DNA of 5,459 nucleotides from Chloroflexia bacterium (GTDB taxonomy: Bacteria; Chloroflexota; Chloroflexia; Thermomicrobiales; CFX8), in the NCBI GenBank assembly GCA_013696045.1, contig JACCZH010000451.1, positions 1-5,459 of the forward strand, given 5' to 3'. The position numbers and the translations under genes are program-made. The notes below the pieces were generated by a model. That model was given only the letters and a program-made list of their open reading frames with translations, ran no database searches and had not been told where the DNA came from. Positions 1-5,061 of the stretch are shown piece after piece (the stretch's first letter is position 1; each line of letters opens with the position of its first letter).

Positions 1-682
1 GCTGTGAGACTCGCGGCTGGACCGACGACGACACTTCTCTTCCCGGGCAGCCAGTGTGCCTGCGACCGGTGGGCTGATCCCTGTTTCTTGCTGAACCGTT
101 GTCCGCCTGCGATCATGACGCGTGCTGCTTCACGAGCACAGAGGAAGGCGCCAGTCAGATTCACGTCCGCGACGCGTTGCCAGTCAGCGAGTGACATGTC
201 CTCGGGCGGCCCCACGACGAGAATACTGCGCACTGGTGTCTCATGCATCTGAGACAGGAGACGATCGGGGCGCATGGATGTGGGCCGGATAAGTTACTTT
301 ACCAGAGATGGAGTCAAGACGTTGCCACTCCGGGAACACGGCAATTTGTTCCCATCCGACGTGGAAGGCCTCAAGCTTGGCGCTTTGGCCTTCCATCGAG
401 ACGTCGCGAAACTCTCCTGCTGTGCTGCGTGAGCTGCGAGCAACAGAAGAGGTACGGACGAAATTGAGCGCACGTCTCTGCGGTCCCCTCTTGAGATGAA
501 CAGTGCTTGTAAATGTGTGCAGGTCATGCCGTAGCCCGGGTACACGTACATGGTGGCTGAACCTGGACCCATACATACACGATCTGGTCCGGGGCAACCG
601 TAAACGTTGCAGAGTCCGGATATGATGGCGGCTGCTGGCATCGTTCTGGCGAGAATAGTGCGTACCATCGGATTGGCATATT
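1..682. other. Gene-poor region with coding remnants
   Basis: No reading frame in this stretch looks like a complete gene. Several frames of 60-125 codons are open on both strands, but they overlap one another and have low-complexity, Arg/Ser/Pro-rich translations typical of chance frames in GC-rich DNA. The one recognisable piece is a short SDR-like segment on the minus strand (listed separately). The region also holds the upstream sequence of the GH15 gene. A TATGAT hexamer at 621-626 could be a -10 element, but I see no good -35 box at the right distance, so I do not call a promoter. I read the stretch as decayed sequence left of the GH15 gene. Confidence 0.5.
102..212 (-). pseudogene. Short-chain dehydrogenase (SDR) fragment
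   Basis: On the minus strand, about 37 codons translate to a segment resembling the middle of a classical SDR oxidoreductase. It reads roughly GPPEDMSLADWQRVADVNL, followed by TGAFLCAREAARVMIAGG. Known SDRs have this block (substrate-loop region, then the VN(L)TGxF helix) just before the GRIVNISS strand and the catalytic Ser-Tyr-Lys. Here the flanks do not match an SDR. The residues before it lack the NNAG motif, and the residues after it carry no GxIVN strand, no Tyr-x-x-x-Lys, and no match in the other two frames. The frame is open from about 293 to the left edge with possible ATGs at 275 and 248, so a short chimeric product is possible. I think it is a gene relic. Confidence 0.5.
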
Positions 683-2515
683 GTGTCCTATTTCCCCATT
701 GAGGACTACGCGATCATTGGAAACTGCCGGACGGCGGCGCTCGTCTCGCGCGCGGGCTCCATCGACTGGTTCTGCCTGCCTCGCTTCGACGGACCAAGCC
801 TCTTTGCAGCCCTTCTCGACGCAGAAAAAGGGGGCCACTTCCGCATTGGTCCGGTCGAAGAAGCGACGACCGAGCGCCGCTATCTCGACGACAGCGCGAT
901 TCTCGAGACGACATTCACCACCGCTTCCGGAAGGTTCCGGCTTATTGATCTGATGCCGGTACGGTCTGAGGCCGAGAAAGGCACAGAATTGTGGCCCGAT
1001 CACGCCATTCTGCGAGTTATTGAAGGCATTGAAGGAGAGCCCGAGTGTGAGGTTGATGTCCGGCCAAGGCCTGACTACGCAACCAGCGTCGCGCGGCTGG
1101 TTGATCAGGGTTCTCTCGGCATGGTGTTTGCGCACCAGGGCGGCGTCTGTAACTTGCGCAGCGATATCCCCCTGACGATCAGTGATGATCGTTCGACGAC
1201 GTATGCGCGTTTTCACGTGCGTGCCGGTAAGCGCTACGCGGTGTCGCTGGTTTTCAATCGCGAGGAGCCATCCGTTCTGGCTCCGCTTGTTGATCAGCTC
1301 AACGAGCAGTTAGCTCAGTCGCTGCGTTGGTGGCAGCGTTGGGCAGGACACTGCAGCTATGATGGTCCATATCGCGATGCCGTCATGCGCAGCGCAATCA
1401 CCCTCAAGCTCCTGACGTATGCGCCCTCTGGAGCACTCGTGGCCGCTCCAACGACATCGCTACCGGAGGAGATCGGTGGCGTGCGGAACTGGGACTACCG
1501 TTACTGCTGGTTGCGCGACGCCTCGCTCACGGTCCGGGCGCTGCTCGACCTCAACTACGTTGAAGAGGCGCAGGCATTCTTGAACTGGATGCAACACGCC
1601 ACGCATCTATCCGAGCCTGAGGTACAGGTGCTGTATGACGTGTATGGTGAGACCCGGCTCGTCGAGCGGGAGATCGATCACTTCGAGGGCTATCGTGGCT
1701 CCAGTCCTGTCCGGGTTGGTAACGACGCGGCGGGCCAGTTCCAGCTTGATACCTATGGCGACGTGATCAATGCGAGCTACGAGTATGTCCGGAGTGGCGG
1801 TCAATTGAACGGCGCCAGTGCCCGTCGTCTGGCCCGACTTGGTGACGTGATCTGTCGCCGTTGGCGGGAGCCAGATGAGGGGATCTGGGAGGTCCGCTCA
1901 GGGAAGCGTCACCACACCTACTCGAAGGCGATGTGCTGGCTGGGTCTCGAGCGTCTGGTGAGGCTTCATCAAGAACGACACGTCTCGGTGCCAATCGACC
2001 AGTTCGAGGCGGAAATGCAGGAGATCCGCAGGGCAATCGAAGAGCAGGGTTTCAACCAGCGCCTGGGTAGCTACGTGAGCGTCTTTGACGGGGAAGAGCT
2101 CGATGCGAGTCTGGCACTGCTCGGCATCAATGGCTATACGGATCCGGGCGGCGAGCGGATGGTGGCCACCCTCGGGAACCTCCGGGAGCGGCTAGGCGCT
2201 GGAGCGCTGCTCTATCGCTACCGAGATGACGACGATGGGCTGGAGGGCAGCGAGGGAGCATTCGGCATTTGCAGCTTCTGGGGCGTCGAGCTCCAAATGC
2301 TCTCGGGTGATCGCGTCGGCGCAATGGCTCATTTCGAGGAACTGCTGGGCTATGCCAACGACCTGGGCCTTTATGCCGAAGAGGTGGATCCCGGTAGTGG
2401 AGCCGCGCTAGGGAACTTCCCACAAGCCTTTACCCATATCGGGCTCATTAATGCGGCAATGAGCCTGGCTGGCGTTCGTGGATACGACAGAGTGAAAGGG
2501 CAGGAAGAGCGTTGA
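683..2515 (+). CDS. Glycoside hydrolase family 15 (glucoamylase/trehalase-type)
   Basis: A complete 610-residue GH15 protein, a usual length for bacterial members. The family hydrolyses terminal alpha-glucosidic bonds with inversion; characterised relatives are glucoamylases, glucodextranases and mycobacterial-type trehalases. The N-terminus (PIEDYAIIGNCRTAALVSR, then GSIDWFCLPRFD) is the family signature that opens the beta-sandwich domain. The (alpha/alpha)6 barrel follows, with RNWDYRYCWLRDAS at 268-281. The likely general acid is Glu403 in the DEGIWE block and the likely general base is Glu566 in YAEEVDP. LGNFPQAFTHIGLI near the C-terminus is also typical. No signal peptide is visible, so the enzyme is probably cytoplasmic. 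The start is GTG, because an in-frame stop lies at 656-658 and the signature begins at residue 4. The ribosome site is weak (GGATTGG at 670-676). Its stop overlaps the start of the next gene. Which glucoside is cleaved cannot be told from sequence. Confidence 0.95.
   Translation: MSYFPIEDYAIIGNCRTAALVSRAGSIDWFCLPRFDGPSLFAALLDAEKGGHFRIGPVEEATTERRYLDDSAILETTFTTASGRFRLIDLMPVRSEAEKGTELWPDHAILRVIEGIEGEPECEVDVRPRPDYATSVARLVDQGSLGMVFAHQGGVCNLRSDIPLTISDDRSTTYARFHVRAGKRYAVSLVFNREEPSVLAPLVDQLNEQLAQSLRWWQRWAGHCSYDGPYRDAVMRSAITLKLLTYAPSGALVAAPTTSLPEEIGGVRNWDYRYCWLRDASLTVRALLDLNYVEEAQAFLNWMQHATHLSEPEVQVLYDVYGETRLVEREIDHFEGYRGSSPVRVGNDAAGQFQLDTYGDVINASYEYVRSGGQLNGASARRLARLGDVICRRWREPDEGIWEVRSGKRHHTYSKAMCWLGLERLVRLHQERHVSVPIDQFEAEMQEIRRAIEEQGFNQRLGSYVSVFDGEELDASLALLGINGYTDPGGERMVATLGNLRERLGAGALLYRYRDDDDGLEGSEGAFGICSFWGVELQMLSGDRVGAMAHFEELLGYANDLGLYAEEVDPGSGAALGNFPQAFTHIGLINAAMSLAGVRGYDRVKGQEER
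2502..2515 (+). promoter_or_regulatory. RBS and TTGA stop/start overlap
   Basis: AGGAAG at 2502-2507 lies four bases before a TTG at 2512-2514, which overlaps the TGA stop of the GH15 gene (2513-2515). The overlap and Shine-Dalgarno sequence decide the TTG as start of the downstream gene and imply translational coupling. Confidence 0.65.
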
Positions 2516-2988
2516 GCTGGGAGAGTATCCTCTTGTGGGGGTTCGTTGCAACGATCGTGCTGACATCGATCATGGTTGCGGCACAGCAGTTGCACCTGAC
2601 GAGGATGAGCCTCCCGCTCATGCTGGGCACGATGCTGACGCCGAATCGCGATCGGGCACCCTTGGTTGGATTCAGCTTTCACCTGATGAACGGCTGGATT
2701 TTTGCGCTCCTGTATGCCATGGCGTTCGAGAGCTGGGATCGGGCGACGTGGTGGCTCGGCGCGAGCATTGGTCTGGTGCATAGCATGTTTGTGCTTCTCG
2801 TAGGCATGCAGATGCTCCCGAGCCTTCACCCACGTATGGCCAGCGAGCAGCATGGCCCGTCTCCGACACGCCAACTCCAGCCACCTGGGGTAGCGGCGCT
2901 GAATTATGGCCGTCGCACGCCAATCGCAACTATCGCTGCGCACCTCGTCTACGGTGCGATTCTCGGTGCCTTCTATACCTTGTCCTGA
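2512..2988 (+). CDS. Conserved small four-helix membrane protein
   Basis: A 158-residue integral membrane protein of unknown function. Hydrophobic segments lie at about residues 6-24, 50-72, 80-102 and 137-157. A conserved-looking cytosolic or loop stretch from about 103 to 136 includes LPSLHPRMASE, GPSPTRQLQPPG and ALNYGRRTP. LGTMLTPNRDRA (38-49) and HLMNGWIFALLYAMAFES (57-74) also look like family motifs; from memory this pattern recurs in hypothetical proteins of high-GC bacteria, but I cannot name a domain. The TTG start is chosen because it follows a good Shine-Dalgarno and overlaps the GH15 stop; the next Met codons (21, 32) would destroy the first helix. It is co-transcribed with GH15, but no functional link can be stated. 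Its stop lies 15 bases from the convergent OsmC gene. Confidence 0.8.
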   Translation: MSWESILLWGFVATIVLTSIMVAAQQLHLTRMSLPLMLGTMLTPNRDRAPLVGFSFHLMNGWIFALLYAMAFESWDRATWWLGASIGLVHSMFVLLVGMQMLPSLHPRMASEQHGPSPTRQLQPPGVAALNYGRRTPIATIAAHLVYGAILGAFYTLS

Positions 2989-3003
2989 ACCCGTGTCAGG
3001 CCG

Positions 3004-3480
3004 CTACAGGTCATCCATCTCCAGTGATGTCGTGATTGCCACGCATTGTTTTATGGTGCGATAGACCGGGCATGCATCGTGGTGTACCGCATGTGCTCGC
3101 TCTGCGGCCGAGCGGCGCTCGCGCTCCAGCCGCAAGCGGTAGGTGACGTGGATTCGTCTCACAACGAGGACGCCGTCATCCGTTTCGATCTCGCCGATGG
3201 TGTGTGAGGAGAGATGACCCTCCCCGGCCGGAATATGACGCGCTTCCAGCGCGCCGCCAAAGGTGCCGGTCAGTCAGCCGGCCGCGGCCGCGACCAGGTA
3301 ATCAATCGTCGTTGTGTGCGGCTCAAGCACATCTGGATCCACCCCATAGTGTTCGGCAATGCCGCTGTGAACCCCAAAGAAGATGGGGTCGTCGTGTGCC
3401 GGCACGTGGGCTCGACGCAGAGGGCCCTTCACTCGTTCGATATCGATGTTGGATCGATAGACGACAGCAGACTCGCTCAT
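3004..3480 (-). CDS. Selenocysteine-containing OsmC-family peroxiredoxin
   Basis: An OsmC/Ohr-superfamily protein of 158 residues if TGA at codon 69 is read as selenocysteine. OsmC proteins are cytoplasmic thiol peroxidases that reduce organic hydroperoxides using two cysteines. The first half (start ATG at 3478-3480, GAAGG at 3485-3489) ends PHTTTIDYLVAAAAG, exactly where the family has G-C-L-T; here TGA takes the peroxidatic Cys position. The same frame then continues for 89 codons as LTGTFGGALEARHIPAGEGH and onward, including HHDACPVYRTI with the second catalytic Cys at residue 137, and ends at TAG (3004-3006). Domain length and motif order match a full OsmC protein. A SECIS-like hairpin lies just after the TGA. 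An automated caller would report only a 68-residue stub. OsmC-like selenoproteins have been described from metagenomes. The alternative, a nonsense mutation, is unlikely because the downstream half shows no decay. Confidence 0.9.
3237..3255 (-). promoter_or_regulatory. Bacterial SECIS-like hairpin in the OsmC gene
   Basis: On the minus-strand mRNA, GGCGCGC (3255-3249) pairs with GCGCGTC (3243-3237) through seven base pairs, one of them G-U, closing a five-base loop UGGAA. The loop starts 25 nt after the UGA and has G as its second base. This fits the known bacterial SECIS rule of a hairpin within the coding region, with the loop about 16-37 nt after UGA and a G among the first loop bases. SelB binds such loops to deliver Sec-tRNA. 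Confidence 0.75.
3274..3276 (-). other. Recoded UGA (Sec) codon 69 of OsmC
   Basis: An in-frame TGA lies between GGC and CTG, at the position of the conserved first cysteine of OsmC proteins. The homologous frame is open on both sides, so the codon is best read as selenocysteine. Confidence 0.87.
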
Positions 3481-3497
3481 AAGACCTTCGTCCGTTC

Positions 3498-3526
3498 ATT
3501 ACTTCCAAAAGGTATCTCTCCGTCAA
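3498..3526 (-). promoter_or_regulatory. Candidate sigma-70 promoter of the OsmC gene
   Basis: On the minus strand, TTGACG (3526-3521; five of six consensus bases) is followed after 17 bases by AGTAAT (3503-3498; four of six). Transcription would begin near 3491, giving a short leader that still contains GAAGG (3489-3485), four bases before the ATG. The -10 box is imperfect, so this is a candidate only. Confidence 0.4.
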
Positions 3527-3535
3527 TGATGCCAC

Positions 3536-3564
3536 TTCATGGGCTGCCGCTTTTGCGGCATGAA
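3536..3564. repeat. Stem-loop upstream of the OsmC gene
   Basis: TGCCGC (3545-3550) and GCGGCA (3555-3560) form a perfect six-base-pair stem with a TTTT loop. Outside it, TTCAT (3536-3540) can pair with ATGAA (3560-3564), leaving a bulge on the left arm. There is no T-run after it in either direction, so it is not a standard terminator. It lies just upstream of the candidate OsmC promoter and could be an operator or a leader structure; its role is unknown. Confidence 0.45.
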
Positions 3565-3740
3565 CGGCTAGTTATGGTTATCTAACTGGTCGGCTGCAGC
3601 CGTGGATTACCGGGCAATCATGGGCAGTCGACAGGCAGCTGCTTCGATGTGCCACGTATTCTGGGTCTTGCCACAGTCGGGTGTGGCGGCAACATGTCAT
3701 GAAGACAGCCATGTACGGTGTGAACTGGGCTCCACCAACA

Positions 3741-3757
3741 AGAGGGGAATGAAGATG
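3741..3757 (+). promoter_or_regulatory. Strong RBS plus ATG in a shifted frame
   Basis: AGAGGGG (3741-3747) lies seven bases before ATG 3755-3757, an ideal arrangement. The frame it opens (MAAQIRSQTLWRALEVSFSN) ends at 3844 after 29 codons and is shifted relative to the VKOR-like frame that overlaps it from 3784. It is probably the original start of that gene, separated from the body by a small insertion or deletion near 3784-3800. Confidence 0.4.
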
Positions 3758-3783
3758 GCGGCACAAATACGGAGTCAGACCTT

Positions 3784-4254
3784 GTGGCGAGCTCTGGAAG
3801 TTTCCTTCAGCAACGACGAGCTATTGTCGGGCTCTCGCTCGTAGCAAGTGCCACGATGGGACTTATTACCTTGTATCAGATGGGAATTGTCTGTCCTCTG
3901 CCGGAGCCGCCGTTGCCCAGACTGAATGCCGACGAGGTCGATGCGGCTCCGGAGGCATACACACTGCTGAAGACGCCGGACGCCGCTTTGGGCTTGGCCA
4001 GTTATGCGATGACTACGGTCCTCGTCGCGATGGCCGACCAAGACCGCGCCGAAAGGGAGCCGTGGATCCCGCTCGCCCTGGCGGCGAAGGTCGGCGACGA
4101 TACTCTCGCCGTTGGGAAGCTGATGATAGACCAGTAGACGAAGCACCGGGCGTTCTTTCTCTGGTGTCTCCTCGGAGCGTCGGCAACCTTCATTTCGATG
4201 CCGAAGGTCGTGCCGGAAGCGCGGGTCGCGCTTCGAAACTTGTGCCGAGCATAG
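3784..4254 (+). pseudogene. Broken VKOR-family-like membrane thiol-redox protein
   Basis: From GTG 3784 the frame reads a hydrophobic helix (residues 13-30), then LYQMGIVCPLPEPPLPRLNA, DEVDAAPEAYTLLKTPDAAL and LASYAMTTVLVAMADQDRAE. From memory this pattern belongs to small membrane proteins annotated as 'vitamin K epoxide reductase family', which exchange electrons through a CxxC pair. After KLMIDQ a TAG (4135-4137) interrupts, but the same frame continues as TKHRAFFLWCLLGASATFIS and PKVVPEARVALRNL to TAG at 4252-4254. Relatives, as I recall them, read DQWTKHRAFCxWC, so the TAG replaces a Trp (TGG to TAG) and Phe125 replaces the first redox Cys; only Cys128 remains. The better ribosome site (AGAGGGG) belongs to ATG 3755 in another frame, hinting at a further N-terminal frameshift. 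A truncated 117-residue product is possible, but it would lack the redox centre. The family assignment rests on memory. Confidence 0.6.
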
Positions 4255-4310
4255 GTCTGGGACAGAGAAGAGCCTGCGTCTGTTCCTCCTCTGCCGGCGA
4301 CGACTCCAGC

Positions 4311-4336
4311 CGGAATGTAGACCAGCTTACATTCCG
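4311..4336. repeat. 9-bp perfect inverted repeat between convergent genes
   Basis: CGGAATGTA (4311-4319) and TACATTCCG (4328-4336) are perfect inverse complements around an eight-base loop. The TAA stop of the phosphotransferase-like fragment (4329-4327) begins within the right arm and ends in the loop. A bidirectional terminator would fit this position between converging genes, but no T-run follows on either strand. It may instead mark the junction where the 3' part of the phosphotransferase gene was lost. Confidence 0.5.
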
Positions 4337-4509
4337 ATCTGGGATCCGGTGACAATCCGGATTACCGCTGACGCTTCTGGAATCTCCATCTGATAGTTGA
4401 TGCTGTACTCGCCGCGAGCCAGGAAGCGTAGCACGGGCGTATCGGTCAAGCCCATCAGTTGCTGCACTTCGCCGGCGAGGCGACGCGGGTCAATTGCTGG
4501 TGCACTCAT
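4327..4509 (-). pseudogene. N-terminal fragment of an APH-like phosphotransferase
   Basis: A 60-codon frame begins at ATG 4509, six bases after GAAGG (4520-4516), and overlaps the preceding selenoprotein gene by 20 bases, so it would be translationally coupled. The sequence RFLARGEYSINYQMEIPEAS, followed by AVIRIVTGSQIG, resembles the N-lobe of aminoglycoside-phosphotransferase/choline-kinase-fold proteins: a glycine-containing loop, then the beta-strand pair and a GSQIG block. In such proteins roughly 200-250 more residues with the HxD and DxD catalytic motifs should follow. Here TAA comes directly after GSQIGM, and the DNA beyond has no matching residues in this frame. I therefore read it as a 3'-truncated gene that may still make a short peptide. 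The family call is from pattern memory and could be wrong; a genuine 60-residue protein is the alternative. Confidence 0.5.
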
Positions 4510-5011
4510 CGATAGCCTTCAGGATCTTGTCTATGTCCGGGCGGTCCGCCGGCTCGCGGCTGGCATACACCCAGCAACGCTCACCGCTCGACGATAGAAC
4601 GACATCTCCGCCTAACTGGAAGTAGTCGCTGCGACGCGCGTGCGGCAATTTCCCTTTCAGAGTCTGGCGAAGGTAGTACCAGATAGTTGCGGGCGACGAG
4701 ATAGTCTGCACTGGTTTCCGATCGATTCCGCACGCCTTGTATGCTGCCCGACGTGGATCACGGAGAATCGGGATATCCACTCCTTCGCGCTCGCGAAACG
4801 CATGAACCTGGTTTGCCGACTCAAACGTAACGGCATAGACGCGTGCCCCTCTTTCTTCAAAGTGGTCCCTGCGCTCACGCAACTGCGCGAGATGCTCGAT
4901 GCACGGCAGTCAACCTAACCAGCGCAGAAACACGAGTACGACAGGCTGACCATGCCAGGCGGAAGAGGATATCTCGTTGCCATTTTCGTCAATGAAATGT
5001 AGCGGTTCCAT
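4490..5011 (-). CDS. Selenoprotein, PRXL2/SelU-like thioredoxin-fold (AhpC-TSA_2)
   Basis: A 173-residue protein if TGA at codon 34 is read as selenocysteine. It starts at ATG 5011, nine bases after GAAAGGA (5027-5021). The first beta-strand and active-site loop read PVVLVFLRWLG-U-LPC, a U-x-x-C version of the CxxC redox motif, with Sec34 and resolving Cys37. The rest matches the AhpC/TSA_2 (PRXL2/FAM213) pattern: a helix EHLAQLRERRDHFEERGA, strand VYAVTFES, a DPRRAAYKACGI block (85-96), YFQLGGDVVLSSSGE (130-144) and a PADRPDIDKIL end (154-164). Eukaryotic members include fish selenoprotein U, which has Sec at the same motif. The likely role is a cytoplasmic thiol/selenol redox enzyme or peroxidase; substrate unknown. 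It lies 50 bases after the GT2 gene, as part of one operon. Read conventionally, only a 33-residue stub and an internal-start 130-residue protein lacking the active site would be reported. Confidence 0.9.
4874..4891 (-). promoter_or_regulatory. Bacterial SECIS-like hairpin in the SelU-like gene
   Basis: In the minus-strand mRNA, CUCGCGC (4891-4885) pairs with GCGUGAG (4880-4874) through seven base pairs, one of them G-U, closing the four-base loop AGUU. The loop starts 25 nt after the UGA, exactly as in the OsmC gene, and contains GU like the E. coli fdhF SECIS loop. This is the expected SelB-binding element. Confidence 0.78.
4910..4912 (-). other. Recoded UGA (Sec) codon 34 of the SelU-like protein
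   Basis: The in-frame TGA sits between GGT and CTG and takes the first position of a CxxC motif (U-L-P-C) at the end of the first thioredoxin-fold beta-strand. The frame on both sides belongs to one protein family, which supports insertion of selenocysteine. Confidence 0.87.
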
Positions 5012-5020
5012 GAAGTGCGG

Positions 5021-5027
5021 TCCTTTC
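5021..5027 (-). promoter_or_regulatory. RBS of the SelU-like selenoprotein gene
   Basis: GAAAGGA on the minus strand ends nine bases before ATG 5011. It supports this start, which lies upstream of the UGA and so requires readthrough of that codon to make the full protein. Confidence 0.65.
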
Positions 5028-5061
5028 AGGTTGGTGGTCTGATGTCGCAGTCCGGATTGCC

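Larger units (their letters stand above)
3481..3754. other. Divergent intergenic region
   Basis: This stretch separates the minus-strand OsmC gene from the plus-strand VKOR-like remnant. It contains the candidate OsmC promoter, the stem-loop at 3536-3564, and a weaker hairpin, GCCACA (3670-3675) with TGTGGC (3682-3687). AGAGGGG at 3741-3747 is a good ribosome binding site for ATG 3755. The open frames here on both strands have no recognisable protein features. I could not pick a convincing plus-strand promoter. Confidence 0.5.

Noticed and set aside
241..668. Minus-strand open frames of 118 and 124 codons
   Set aside because: They overlap each other in different frames and resemble no family I know. 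Kept only as part of the gene-poor region.
524..1216. 230-codon minus-strand open frame
   Set aside because: It mostly overlaps the GH15 gene in antisense, and its translation shows no domain pattern.
2371..2943. 190-codon minus-strand open frame
   Set aside because: Antisense to the end of GH15 and the membrane protein gene; Arg/His-rich composition typical of an antisense shadow.
2984..3000. CCTGA/TCAGG hairpin between the converging membrane protein and OsmC genes, as a terminator
   Set aside because: The stem is only five base pairs with no T-run; too weak to call.
3274..3480. 68-residue minus-strand protein ending at TGA 3274-3276 as a complete gene
   Set aside because: It is only the N-terminal half of an OsmC domain; the same frame continues with the conserved second half, so the TGA is read as Sec.
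3204..3585. Plus-strand open frames of 92 and 123 codons
   Set aside because: They lie antisense to the OsmC selenoprotein gene, and their translations show no family features.
3670..3687. GCCACA/TGTGGC hairpin as an operator
   Set aside because: Six base pairs with a six-base loop is expected by chance in GC-rich DNA, and nothing else supports it.
4135..4137. TAG as a pyrrolysine codon
   Set aside because: The site matches a conserved Trp (one-base change from TGG), a second lesion lies nearby, and nothing suggests Pyl machinery.
4490..4882. 130-residue minus-strand protein starting at TTG 4882
   Set aside because: The start lies inside the SECIS-like hairpin with no ribosome site and omits the first strand and U-x-x-C active site. 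The true start is ATG 5011.
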